DNA from: an uncultured Bacteroidales bacterium
GTDB taxonomy: Bacteria; Bacteroidota; Bacteroidia; Bacteroidales; Coprobacteraceae
Length of the DNA stretch: 64,000 nucleotides
Direction of reading: 5' to 3'
NCBI GenBank assembly: GCA_949297285.1
Contig: CASFRL010000033.1
Location: forward strand, 1-64,000
Part shown: positions 53,561 through 63,004 of the stretch, in pieces
Layout: the number at the start of each line of letters is the position of its first letter
Position numbering within the stretch: the first letter of the stretch is position 1
Notes under the pieces: generated by a model
The model's database searches: none
What the model was told of the DNA's origin: nothing
What the model saw: the letters and a program-made list of their open reading frames with translations, nothing else
Position numbers and translations under genes: made by a program

Positions 53561-55699
53561 TTATTTGATAATCTTTTGCGTTTTGTAGATGCTATTCCCT
53601 TTAACTTGAATTACATATATACCTTTCATAAGATTCGATATGTCTAAAATCTCTTCTTGGCCGATAGCTGCCTCATTCAATTTCTGAGATTTCACGAGTT
53701 GTCCGTTTGTATTATATATAGCTATCGTAACCGAAGTATCCTTTTTGCCGAATAAAAGATGGCAATTCCCATCCCCCGGCATATAGACGGTAACATCAGG
53801 AATATTAGTCCCCTCGTTATCTATCCCGGCTGCCATTGTTACACACTCTTTAATGCCGTTCCATGCATCTATTTTACCAAATCCCCATGTATTACTACCA
53901 TTTTCCGGAATTGTCCCGGTATATTCATCCTTCCGTGCCGTCTTTTTTAGAACCGCTCTGACATCGTCCGGGCTAAGTTTCGGATTTGCTTGCAGCCATG
54001 TTGCCAATACACCTGTAATAAACGGAGCCGACATAGATGTCCCAGACATATAACCGTAATAATATTTCTTCCCGTTTACTACTGTATTGTCAGATATACC
54101 GCTATCCGAAGACTGTGCACTGGAGTATGACGAAATAATCATATTTCCGGGTGCTGTGATGTCCGGTTTTATGCGATTGTCTGCTGTCGGTCCAAGGCTT
54201 GAAAACTCGGTGATCATGCCTTCTTTTGATGCATAACTACCCGTACGAGTAGCATAAGCTCCGGCAGTGATTATTTTTTTCCCTGTGCCTCCAATTTCTC
54301 CGACAGTGTAATTTGAATCGCCGGCTTCCCATTGTGATAAACCGTTATTGGTAAACTGGCTATAATAATCATCGGCCCAGGCATGTACCGTCCCGCTTGT
54401 CGCTGTAATCGTAATGCCTATGGCATATCCCGGTCTTATACTGCTTACTTCAGAAATAATATACGCATTCGGTTTATTGTTATTAGCATACACTTCATAA
54501 TTAATTTCGACAATTCCACTTATTCCGTTTTTTAGGGTAATTGTTTTAGAACCACTTCCTGAAATATTGACTGTTTCAGAGTATTCTGATCGGTTTTGGG
54601 TAGTATTATACCGATCAATGGTAATTTTAAAAGTATGGTTAGGTTCACCCCAAACATCTATTGCTGCATATCGATTATTTGTATCCAAAAATTTGACAAA
54701 TGTCTTTAATGTATTATCCGACGCAGAGAATGTTTTGCTGATATGTATCGGATCACAGCCTTCATTCCCGGCAGATCCGACAAATAATCGTCCCGGGCCC
54801 TGCAAGTTGTCTGCCACTTGATCAAATGTCGAAGTTCCATCATGGGGCCCCGCATGAGAACCTAAACTCATATTGATAACACATGGCTTGCCTACCGACT
54901 CTGCATAATTATAGATGTATTTCATCGCATCCGAAAGGCTTACTTGATCGGTTGTGCCATCATTTAGATCATAACTTACTATCACAATATCTGCCTCTCC
55001 GGCTATTCCATAATAAGGTTTTGTATGATCTGCACCGGCAGCAATACCTGTCACATGAGTAGCATGAGTTTCATTTGTTGCGTCATATTTTGCTGCAAGA
55101 ATTGCTTCCGTAGTTTTGTATTCGGTACCATAAGAAAAACCGCTCGGAGCATCTCCTTTTTTATTTTGATCCCATACTCTCTTTACGCGCAATTCCGTCC
55201 CCGCTGTATTGTAAAAATTAATGTGCCCATATTCAAAGCCACAATCGACAATACCGACAACAACATCCTTTCCCAAGAAAGGCGTCGATAAATCTTTCCC
55301 GCTTTGCACATCGGTTACCAATGTCTCGGTTCTGGCTTTGTTCATTTTTTGATATATGGGTGTGCTGATCTGAACATATTTTACATCGTCCAAACGAGAT
55401 ATGTCTTCGATCTTATCCACGGGAATCTGCGCTGTAATCAAAGAATCGATACAGGTATTTACTTTTACATCATAACTCTCCAATGAATAAGGATCGACAC
55501 CAGATCTTAAATAAATATATGATTTAATATATTGGGTATCACCTATCTTTTTTAAATTAAATTTTGCAGAACCGGTTTTCGAAAATTCTGCTTGTTTTGT
55601 ATTATTTATAACATACTGAGTATAGGGTGATATTTTTGATTGTGCCAATATCAACATGGCAAAACAGAAGAATGAAAGAAATAAGGAAAATTTTTTCAT
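53561..55699 (-). CDS. Subtilisin-like (S8) serine protease with type IX-like sorting domain
   Basis: This 712-residue secreted protease has a signal peptide (about 1-19). A propeptide-like domain follows (about 45-117, YIKSYIYLRSGVDPYSLE and VNTCIDSLITAQIPVDKIED). The catalytic triad is Asp at about 152 (VGIVDCGFEYGH), His at about 215 (ATHVTGIAAG) and Ser at about 555 (SGTSMSAPF), with the oxyanion Asn in GSAGNEG near 312. A large beta insertion (about 325-470) lies between His and Ser. The last 75 residues (GNCHLLFGKKDTSV to GIYVIQVKG) match a type IX secretion C-terminal domain. The start is ATG 55699; a TTG at 55705 is in frame. The lipoprotein gene ends 2 bases upstream. Confidence 0.9.
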   Translation of the reverse strand: MKKFSLFLSFFCFAMLILAQSKISPYTQYVINNTKQAEFSKTGSAKFNLKKIGDTQYIKSYIYLRSGVDPYSLESYDVKVNTCIDSLITAQIPVDKIEDISRLDDVKYVQISTPIYQKMNKARTETLVTDVQSGKDLSTPFLGKDVVVGIVDCGFEYGHINFYNTAGTELRVKRVWDQNKKGDAPSGFSYGTEYKTTEAILAAKYDATNETHATHVTGIAAGADHTKPYYGIAGEADIVIVSYDLNDGTTDQVSLSDAMKYIYNYAESVGKPCVINMSLGSHAGPHDGTSTFDQVADNLQGPGRLFVGSAGNEGCDPIHISKTFSASDNTLKTFVKFLDTNNRYAAIDVWGEPNHTFKITIDRYNTTQNRSEYSETVNISGSGSKTITLKNGISGIVEINYEVYANNNKPNAYIISEVSSIRPGYAIGITITATSGTVHAWADDYYSQFTNNGLSQWEAGDSNYTVGEIGGTGKKIITAGAYATRTGSYASKEGMITEFSSLGPTADNRIKPDITAPGNMIISSYSSAQSSDSGISDNTVVNGKKYYYGYMSGTSMSAPFITGVLATWLQANPKLSPDDVRAVLKKTARKDEYTGTIPENGSNTWGFGKIDAWNGIKECVTMAAGIDNEGTNIPDVTVYMPGDGNCHLLFGKKDTSVTIAIYNTNGQLVKSQKLNEAAIGQEEILDISNLMKGIYVIQVKGNSIYKTQKIIK

Positions 55700-55701
55700 A
55701 A

Positions 55702-56163
55702 TCAACGTGTTTTTGGAATTTTCGGATTGACAGTTTTTGTTAGTTCTATACTTGAAATATTAGGTAAAGACACTAATTCAGATATTTGAGAAAGCTCACA
55801 TAAATAACTTTTTAATGTGTCGGAATAGGAAACAATCGATATTCCTGCTTTTTCATCTTTATTTATATCGAAATTCGATTTAGTATGTAAATATCCCTTG
55901 ATGTAATATTGCCCGTCCAAATATTTTAAACTATATTTTTTTTGAAGTTGTTCGGAAGGAATATAGTTTTTCTTAGACAAATCTCCTTTTGTCTCTTTTA
56001 ATAGATCATCCCATAACATTTTGAAATGATTTGAAAATCGAACTGTATCGGGAAGGGCATAAATAGTCATATAATTATCTTGCTTTGACTGGGATAAATT
56101 TTGTCGATGAGCACAAGAAATACAAAAAAATAGAATTGATGCTAAAATAACTCCTTTCACCAT
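55702..56163 (-). CDS. Propeptide-like lipoprotein paired with the S8 protease
   Basis: This 153-residue lipoprotein has a lipobox (CISCAH, Cys about residue 18). Its mature C-terminal region (about 75-147, YIKGYLHTKSNFDINKDE then SYLCELSQISELVSL and IELT) aligns over about 70 residues with the protease propeptide region at its residues about 55-117: shared YIK-Y, S--D, spaced I/V pairs, and a closing pattern of alternating hydrophobics. A free-standing propeptide-like protein could inhibit the protease or help it fold. Its stop lies 2 bases before the protease start. Similarity was judged by eye. Confidence 0.75.
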   Translation of the reverse strand: MVKGVILASILFFCISCAHRQNLSQSKQDNYMTIYALPDTVRFSNHFKMLWDDLLKETKGDLSKKNYIPSEQLQKKYSLKYLDGQYYIKGYLHTKSNFDINKDEKAGISIVSYSDTLKSYLCELSQISELVSLPNISSIELTKTVNPKIPKTR

Positions 56164-56177
56164 AAAAAGCCGTTAAT

Positions 56178-56185
56178 CAAATGTA
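56178..56185 (-). promoter_or_regulatory. Putative -7 element of the lipoprotein-protease operon
   Basis: TACATTTG on the minus strand, 15 bases before the lipoprotein start. No distinct -33 box; the leader would be very short. Confidence 0.4.
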
Positions 56186-56321
56186 ACCCAATTTAATTTT
56201 ATAAATTGACCTGAATTTTTTTGTTAAAAAGACAGTTTACAAAACTATGATTTTTTTGCATTCAATGGAGATATATAACTATTAAATATATATAATCTCA
56301 AATTTTATATTGATATAAAAT

Positions 56322-57623
56322 CTAAAATAAATAATTGATCCCAAGATCAATACTGTTTTCTCCATCCTCCCGGTTGAACGCTCTTCCCAATTCTGCAGAA
56401 AGGACAAAATTATGATTCATAACCAATTTCAACCCTATTCCTGCACTTGTATGAAAACGCTCTTTTTTGCCACTATATAGCAAAGGGTCATTACTCTCTT
56501 TTTGTAAATTCGACCGATAGGATTGCAACACTATCCCCGCATCGAAAAACGGATTTGTTCCAATATACCAATTTTGCTTTAAGAATCTGATTGTCTTTGA
56601 TCGTAATCTCAACTCGATATTTGTCCAACCGATTCCGTTTCCAACTATTCGATTGCGCAATATTCCCCTTAAACTGTTTGTCCCTCCCAATCCTTCAGAA
56701 TAGGTCTGCCTTATATAATAAGTATTTATATCAGATAAAAAATAAAATGGGACGTCTCCGAAAGGTGTAAATTGCAGGCCTATCCGTCCGGCAAGCGTCA
56801 ATCGTTCTCCCCAAAGAGGCTGAAAGTAACTTAGATTTAATGTGCTCCTTACAAAAGAGTAACCGTCTCTGTTTATCCAATCAGGAGACAATGCTAAAAT
56901 AAACTCGCCATACATCCCACGAGTCGGGTCAGCTTCTCTATCTCTTGAATCATAAACTAACCCGGCTTTCCATTGTAAAACATCGCCGCCATCGGCTTCA
57001 TCCCGATTTATTAATCCGGCTTCTATATACCGATTATAGAGATTATCAGCTCCGGCATATTTTTTTAATGTGACCGATTTTATAGCCATTCTTTGCCAAC
57101 TGATACCGGCCATCCAATTAAGTTTTCCGAAAATAACCCCTTGTAATCCGAAAATCATCCGAATTTGTTTACGATCTATTTTATAGAAAGAGGCATTAAG
57201 ATTCTCTATATAAGGTGCATTACGCCCATTATATCCATAAAAATCGCACATATTATCGGGTAGATATGCAATATCTAAAGATAATCTGTGATTTTTCCAT
57301 AATTGAGGAGAATCGTAAAAAAAGCAGTATGCTCCAGACCCTTTTGTATATCGGGCTATTTCAAAACAGAATTTATGTCTGTAATCAGGATAATTCGAAC
57401 CATCACCGAAATGATATAATTCGCAGTATATACCATATTGGAATCCTAAATCAGTATTATACGTAATCTCTGGGAATGGCATTATACTCCAGCCCTTCTT
57501 GTTCTCGGAATTTGTCAGTGAATCTTGTAATGCAGCATACCCTTTTTCTATATACAAAATCGACAATAATCCGAAAAATAATGCGATAAACCCTTTTTTA
57601 TGGCGTACTAATAATGTATTCAT
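56322..57623 (-). CDS. Omp85/BamA-type outer-membrane protein
   Basis: This 433-residue protein has a signal peptide (about 6-32 from the preferred start) and the beta-barrel of the BamA/TamA surface-antigen family: PEITYNTDLGFQYGIYCELY, GLGGTNSLRGILRNRIVG, and a C-terminal strand GINYLF. It lacks clear POTRA domains, so it is a POTRA-less Omp85-like protein. Its role is probably insertion or export, but that is inference. It is upstream of the protease operon in the same direction, with a 158-base gap. The start is ATG 57623; another ATG is at 57638. Confidence 0.8.
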   Translation of the reverse strand: MNTLLVRHKKGFIALFFGLLSILYIEKGYAALQDSLTNSENKKGWSIMPFPEITYNTDLGFQYGIYCELYHFGDGSNYPDYRHKFCFEIARYTKGSGAYCFFYDSPQLWKNHRLSLDIAYLPDNMCDFYGYNGRNAPYIENLNASFYKIDRKQIRMIFGLQGVIFGKLNWMAGISWQRMAIKSVTLKKYAGADNLYNRYIEAGLINRDEADGGDVLQWKAGLVYDSRDREADPTRGMYGEFILALSPDWINRDGYSFVRSTLNLSYFQPLWGERLTLAGRIGLQFTPFGDVPFYFLSDINTYYIRQTYSEGLGGTNSLRGILRNRIVGNGIGWTNIELRLRSKTIRFLKQNWYIGTNPFFDAGIVLQSYRSNLQKESNDPLLYSGKKERFHTSAGIGLKLVMNHNFVLSAELGRAFNREDGENSIDLGINYLF

Positions 57624-57923
57624 ACAACGAAAATACAATTTTTTTTTATCTGGTTCTTTTATACGAAGAAGAAGTTACAATAAAATGCTGCACTTAACAT
57701 AGATAAAAACTCTATAATTTTTATCAGTTTTTTATCATGTGCTTCATTTTAATATATATCTAATCCTATTTATAAAGAATTGATCTTTAATTATTGTATT
57801 TTATATCAATTTGTTTGTATTGTAAAATTTGTAATTACATTTTGCTTATAGACATTGATTTTTGAAAACAAAATGAAATATATTTGCGTATAAATATTTC
57901 ATAATGTTTAAAACAAATCTATT
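57624..57923 (+). promoter_or_regulatory. Spacer with promoter of amt
   Basis: AT-rich divergent region. TATATTTG at 57879-57886 fits the -7 element, with TTG at 57856-57858 20 bases upstream, 37 bases before the amt start. Nothing else is visible. Confidence 0.55.
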
Positions 57924-59273
57924 ATGCGAAAACGTTGGATTATATTATTTGGAGCTTTATTGTGTATCAGTTTTTTAGGATTATTTTATTCGAGTCATGA
58001 AGGTGTATTTACAGACAATGATCCTAATTTAAATTTTGCAGATATTGCTTGGATGATTACGGCAACTATCTTTGTTTTGATGATGACACCGGGTTTATCT
58101 TTCTTTTATGGAGGAATGGTTCGGTCTAAAAATGTCATATCTACTATGTTACAAAGTTTTATCGCAATGGGAGTAATCAGTATTATCTGGGTTTTTATAG
58201 GTTTCAGTTTGGCTTTCGGCGATGACATAGGACATTTTATCGGAAATCCTGGAACATTTTTTATGTTTATGAATGTCGGTGGAGATACAAACGAATTATT
58301 AGCTCCGACGATACCGTTGGCATTATACGCGCTGTTTCAAATGAAATTTGCGATTATCACCCCTTCTCTGATTACCGGTTCATTCGCTGAAAGAGTGCGC
58401 TTTTCGGCTTATTTAGTATTTATGATACTATTCTGCATATTTGTATATTGTCCGTTGGCTCATTGGACTTGGCATCCTGACGGCTTTTTGCGGCAGATGG
58501 GAGTTCTTGATTTTGCCGGAGGAATTGTCGTTCATGCATCATCCGGAGTTGCTGCTTTAGCCGGAGCCATATTTTTAGGGAAGAGAAAAGAATCGGGGCA
58601 ACCGGCCAATATTCCCTTTGTGTTGTTAGGTGCTGCGATGCTTTGGTTAGGCTGGTTTGGCTTTAATGCCGGCTCTTCCTTAGCGGCCAATGCTGTTGCC
58701 GTAAAAGCATTTCTAAATACCAATACAGCATCGGCAACCGCAATGATAACTTGGGTAGTATTCGATTGTTTAAGAGGACGAAAACCCTCGGCAATGGGAG
58801 CTGCTATCGGAGCAGTTGTCGGATTGGTTGCCATAACACCATCGGCCGGATATGTAACTGTTGGAGAGAGTATTTTCATTGCCTTAGTCGTAACGCTCAT
58901 CTGTAATATGGCTGTCTCATGGAAAAACAAGAAAAACTCTTTCGATGATGCGTTAGATGTGTTTCCTACACATGGCGTCGGAGGAATCATCGGAACAATT
59001 ATGACCGGTATTTTCGTTTATAATGCAGCGGAGAATATTACTTATTGGCAAAACTTATTGAATCATGTATTAGCTGTAATAATAGTTTGCGGATACACGT
59101 TTATTGTCACCTATATATTGTATTGGATTACCGACAAGATGATTCCGATGCGAGTATCTGAAAAAAGCGAAAAAATCGGATTGGATATGAGCCAGCACAA
59201 TGAAAAGTACGGTATTGAAACAAATAGAGAATTGGCTGAATATTTTGATCATGGGACAAATCTTAAACCTTAA
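57924..59273 (+). CDS. amt: Ammonium transporter
   Basis: This 449-residue membrane protein has about eleven transmembrane helices and Amt signature segments: FFYGGMVRSKNVISTMLQ, GFSLAFGDDIGHFI, and GWFGFNAGSSLAANAVA, with the twin-His positions HWTWH and DVFPTHGVGGIIG. It imports ammonium. The C-terminal tail is about 45 residues. No P-II (glnK) gene is adjacent; the gltB/gltD/asnB genes are 33 kb away in this window. A strong terminator follows. Confidence 0.96.
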   Translation: MRKRWIILFGALLCISFLGLFYSSHEGVFTDNDPNLNFADIAWMITATIFVLMMTPGLSFFYGGMVRSKNVISTMLQSFIAMGVISIIWVFIGFSLAFGDDIGHFIGNPGTFFMFMNVGGDTNELLAPTIPLALYALFQMKFAIITPSLITGSFAERVRFSAYLVFMILFCIFVYCPLAHWTWHPDGFLRQMGVLDFAGGIVVHASSGVAALAGAIFLGKRKESGQPANIPFVLLGAAMLWLGWFGFNAGSSLAANAVAVKAFLNTNTASATAMITWVVFDCLRGRKPSAMGAAIGAVVGLVAITPSAGYVTVGESIFIALVVTLICNMAVSWKNKKNSFDDALDVFPTHGVGGIIGTIMTGIFVYNAAENITYWQNLLNHVLAVIIVCGYTFIVTYILYWITDKMIPMRVSEKSEKIGLDMSQHNEKYGIETNRELAEYFDHGTNLKP

Positions 59274-59289
59274 GTATATTATATTTTAC

Positions 59290-59334
59290 AAAAAGCGAGG
59301 TTGCTCTAAACAAAAAAGAGCAACCTCGCTTTTT
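59290..59334 (+). terminator. Terminator of amt
   Basis: A perfect 18-bp stem (AAAAAGCGAGGTTGCTCT at 59290-59307 with its complement at 59317-59334) around a 9-base loop. It may act in both directions. Confidence 0.9.
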
Positions 59335-59542
59335 ATATGATTATTTAAAATACCTAATAAAAAATAATAATCCATGATTATTATAATCAACATGATTATT
59401 ATTTATGATTTAATTACTATATCTTTGTCTGTGCTGTTAAGATTTTAATAATGGCTATTCATCCGATAATAAATACAACTTTATCAAAGGGTATTATTAT
59501 ACGGCTTATTTTTATTATTCGTTAATTTGTCAACTGTCAGAT

Positions 59543-61216
59543 ATGCTGAATTTACAATCTATTTTGTTATATCTATGCATGGGGATATTACCCTTTTCAG
59601 AGCCTGCCACTTTTAATTTTACAATAGATTCACCTCTCCATAGGACGATGTTTCTGAGTGGAAATTTTGGAGAATTAAGAAATAACCATTTCCATTCAGG
59701 ATTAGATATAAAAGCGCAATCGGGAACTCCGGTATATGCTGTGGAAGACGGATTCGTTTCTCGAATAAGCGTTTCTCCATATGGTTTTGGACTTGCAGTA
59801 TATATAGACCATCCACAAAAAGGCATAACAACCGTATATGGTCATCTAAGTCGTTTTTCACCTTTGATAGACAAAGCTGTTAAGCAACAACAATATTCTC
59901 AAGAAAAATTTTCTGTAAATTTCTATTTAAAAGAGGATGAGATCAAGGTAAAAAAAGGCCAAATCATTGCTTATAGCGGGAATTCCGGCAGTTCAGGCGG
60001 TCCACATTTACATTTTGAAATAAGAGAGACAAAATCAGAATCTCCATTAGATCCAATGCCTTTTCTCAAATCATATTTAAAAGATACTCGACCGCCGCAA
60101 ATTCGCTCTATATCGGTATATCCAGTAGAAGGAATCGTTAATAATGGATATGTTCGTAAAAGTTTTTCTGCTATCCGTCAAAAAAGCGGAACGATGACCC
60201 TTGCATCACCCATAACGGCATGGGGGAAAATAATTCTTGGGGTCAAAGCCTATGATTATATGAATGAAACATCAAATATCTATGGGGTCTATTCTATTCG
60301 ACTATTTGTAGATAATAAAATGGTCTATTCTTCAGCTATCGAACGTTTTTCTTTTGATGAGAGCCGTACGATAAACTCTTATATAGATTATGAAGATTGG
60401 ATAAAACAACGCTCTTTCGTAATGCGATCTTATGTGGCCCCGGGAAACTATTTGCCTTTTTATAAAAATGTGGTCGATCAAGGGATAATAACAATCGACC
60501 AAGAACGAGCCTATAAAATCCGTTATGAATTGAGAGACCGATGTGGAAATCTGACAACATGTTCATTTACAATAAACGGGAAAAAGCGGAATATTTTGAT
60601 GGACCGTCCGAAAAACAATATCTGCTTATATGACCAGGATAATGCCATTAATACTAATGATATTTCTTTATTTATTCCTAAAGGTAGTCTCTATGAAAAT
60701 GTACAATTGAAATGTTCTCGGAATGATGACAATTCATACACTATCGGACAAGAATATATCCCATTACATTCATATTGTACGCTGAAAGTCAAAGTCCCAT
60801 CCGATACAATTATTAATAAACGGCAATACTATTTGGCTCGGGTTTCAAAAAACAGAGAGACACCCTATACCGGAATATATAAAAACGGATATTTGGAAGT
60901 TAAAATAAGAGAATTAGGGAAATTCGTCCTTAAATCGGATACAACCAATCCTGTAATTACTCCTTTATCATCTGCACAATGGGGAAATTTAGGGAAAATA
61001 CGTATTAAGATCGGAGACAGACATACCGGTGTCGAATCTTTCCGAGGTGAAATCGACGGGAAATTTGCTCTTTTTGAAATGGATGGAAAATCTGCAATTT
61101 TAAGTTGTAAACTTGATCCGAAACGAATAGAAAAGAACAAAAAACATTCTTTGAAACTTACCGTTGTCGATCGCTGTGGAAATCAGTCTGTTTATGAGAA
61201 TTCTTTCTATTGGTAA
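59543..61216 (+). CDS. M23-family peptidase (LytM-type)
   Basis: This 557-residue protein has an N-terminal hydrophobic segment (about 5-20) and a LytM domain (about 40-195). The zinc ligands are in HFHSGLDIK (His/Asp) and GPHLHFEI (second His motif). Such enzymes cut peptide cross-links in peptidoglycan or in other glycine-rich substrates. The long C-terminal region (about 200-557) is beta-rich and of unknown role. The next gene begins 19 bases after its stop. Confidence 0.9.
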   Translation: MLNLQSILLYLCMGILPFSEPATFNFTIDSPLHRTMFLSGNFGELRNNHFHSGLDIKAQSGTPVYAVEDGFVSRISVSPYGFGLAVYIDHPQKGITTVYGHLSRFSPLIDKAVKQQQYSQEKFSVNFYLKEDEIKVKKGQIIAYSGNSGSSGGPHLHFEIRETKSESPLDPMPFLKSYLKDTRPPQIRSISVYPVEGIVNNGYVRKSFSAIRQKSGTMTLASPITAWGKIILGVKAYDYMNETSNIYGVYSIRLFVDNKMVYSSAIERFSFDESRTINSYIDYEDWIKQRSFVMRSYVAPGNYLPFYKNVVDQGIITIDQERAYKIRYELRDRCGNLTTCSFTINGKKRNILMDRPKNNICLYDQDNAINTNDISLFIPKGSLYENVQLKCSRNDDNSYTIGQEYIPLHSYCTLKVKVPSDTIINKRQYYLARVSKNRETPYTGIYKNGYLEVKIRELGKFVLKSDTTNPVITPLSSAQWGNLGKIRIKIGDRHTGVESFRGEIDGKFALFEMDGKSAILSCKLDPKRIEKNKKHSLKLTVVDRCGNQSVYENSFYW

Positions 61217-61235
61217 ATACCTAACATATATTTTT

Positions 61236-62873
61236 ATGAAAAAATTGATCTTATTATGCGCATGCTGTTGGGGAATAATCATTTCTGATACGCAAGCATG
61301 TACAAGTTTTTTGGCTGGGAAAAATGCGACAGTAGACGGATCTACATTTATCACTTATGCTGCAGACTCCCATACACTATACGGTTCGTTAAAAATTATT
61401 CCGGCAGCAAGACATCCCAAGAACAGTACAATGGAAATTAGAGAATGGGATACCAATAAAACATTGGGACGTATTCCACAAGTTGAATACACCTATAAGG
61501 TTATCGGGAATATGAACGAACATCAATTATCGATAACCGAATCTACATGGGGCGGGCGTCCTGAACTTGTAGACAGTACAGGAATAATTGATTACGGAAG
61601 TTTAATATATATTGCTTTACAACGGGCAAAAACTGCACGGGAGGCAATTACGGTTATGACAGACTTGGTCGACGAATACGGTTATTACAGTTCGGGAGAA
61701 TCTTTCTCTATCGCCGATCCGGAAGAAGTTTGGATTATGGAAATGATTGGGAAAGGACCTCAAAATCATGGTGCAGTATGGGTTGCCGTACGTATTCCGG
61801 ATGATTGTATCGCCGCTCATGCCAATCAAGCCCGAATACATAAGTTCCCGTTAGAAGATAAAGAAAATTGTTTATATTCTCCAGATGTCATTTCGTTTGC
61901 CAGAGAGCAAGGCTATTTCAAAGGGTTAAATAAAGATTTTAGCTTCTCCGAAGCATATGCTCCGGCCGATTTCGGCACATTAAGAGGGTGTGAAGCAAGG
62001 GTATGGAGCTTTTATAACCGCTTTAATAGCTCTATGGAGAAATATTTGCCCTATATAAACGGGACATCTAAAGAGTATTTACCCCTTTACATAAAGCCCG
62101 ATCGTAAATTATCGGTACAAGATATGAAAGATGCCATGCGAGACCACTTTGAAGGTACCCCCTTCGATATGACAAAAGATGTGGGTGCCGGTCCCTTTAA
62201 ATGCCCTTATCGATTCCGGCCCTTGACCTTCACCGTAGACAGTGTAGAATATACGAACGAAAGGGCAACTGCGACACAACAAACCGCTTTTACGCTGGTT
62301 GCTCAGATGCGTTCATGGTTGCCGAATGCAATAGGTGGCGTTTTATGGTTCGGCGTAGATGATGCAAATACTTGTATATATGTGCCGTTATATACCTGTT
62401 TAAATGAAGCTCCCGAATGTTATAGCGAATCGAATGGCAGTATGTACGATTTTTCCTGGACCTCTGCATTTTGGATACATAATTGGGTTGCCAATATGGC
62501 TTATGCCCGCTATGATCAAATGATAGAAGACATTCGACCGGTACAAAAAAGTATAGAATCGACCTTTAATAGTCAACAACCGATTATAGAAAAAGTCGCT
62601 AATGACTTGTATCGTAATGATCCGATATCGGCAACACGCTTTTTGAATGCTTATAGCATTGCACAAGCCCAACAAACAACAGCCAGATGGAAAGAATTGG
62701 GAGAATTCCTGTTAGTGAAATATCTTGACGGGAATCGGAAAAAAGAAAAAAACGGCCGTTTTTTAGAAAATGGATATGGATTACCCGCCGAGCCTGATTT
62801 TCCGGGTTATTCAGAAGAGTATTATCGTGCAATAGCCAAAGATGCCGGAGATCGTTTAAAAGTTTCTTTTTAA
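61236..62873 (+). CDS. C69-family dipeptidase
   Basis: This 545-residue Ntn hydrolase has a signal peptide ending at residue 21 (DTQA), exposing Cys22 as the N-terminal nucleophile (CTSFLAGK), as C69 peptidases require. Other family segments are TYAADSHTLYGSL, ITESTWGGR and GAGPFKCPYRFRPL. It cleaves dipeptides in the periplasm or outside. The frame opens from 61164, but only the ATG at 61236 gives the signal peptide. It probably shares a transcript with the M23 gene. Confidence 0.93.
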   Translation: MKKLILLCACCWGIIISDTQACTSFLAGKNATVDGSTFITYAADSHTLYGSLKIIPAARHPKNSTMEIREWDTNKTLGRIPQVEYTYKVIGNMNEHQLSITESTWGGRPELVDSTGIIDYGSLIYIALQRAKTAREAITVMTDLVDEYGYYSSGESFSIADPEEVWIMEMIGKGPQNHGAVWVAVRIPDDCIAAHANQARIHKFPLEDKENCLYSPDVISFAREQGYFKGLNKDFSFSEAYAPADFGTLRGCEARVWSFYNRFNSSMEKYLPYINGTSKEYLPLYIKPDRKLSVQDMKDAMRDHFEGTPFDMTKDVGAGPFKCPYRFRPLTFTVDSVEYTNERATATQQTAFTLVAQMRSWLPNAIGGVLWFGVDDANTCIYVPLYTCLNEAPECYSESNGSMYDFSWTSAFWIHNWVANMAYARYDQMIEDIRPVQKSIESTFNSQQPIIEKVANDLYRNDPISATRFLNAYSIAQAQQTTARWKELGEFLLVKYLDGNRKKEKNGRFLENGYGLPAEPDFPGYSEEYYRAIAKDAGDRLKVSF

Positions 62874-62958
62874 AGAATATAAAACAATTTCTTCATTTCT
62901 ATTTCTCAATTGATTAAAAATAGAAATATGTTTTTCGAGATTAAACAAAACTTTTTTA

Positions 62959-62966
62959 TATATTTG
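62959..62966 (+). promoter_or_regulatory. -7 element of the phospho-sugar mutase gene
   Basis: TATATTTG, 38 bases before the start; the -33 region is T-rich without a distinct box. Confidence 0.45.
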
Positions 62967-63004
62967 TGTTATGATGTTATGAAATTTTTCTAAAACCGAA
63001 TTGT

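Noticed and set aside
61164-61235. N-terminal extension of the C69 peptidase
   Set aside because: The extension would hide the signal peptide and the required N-terminal Cys; it also overlaps the M23 gene end.
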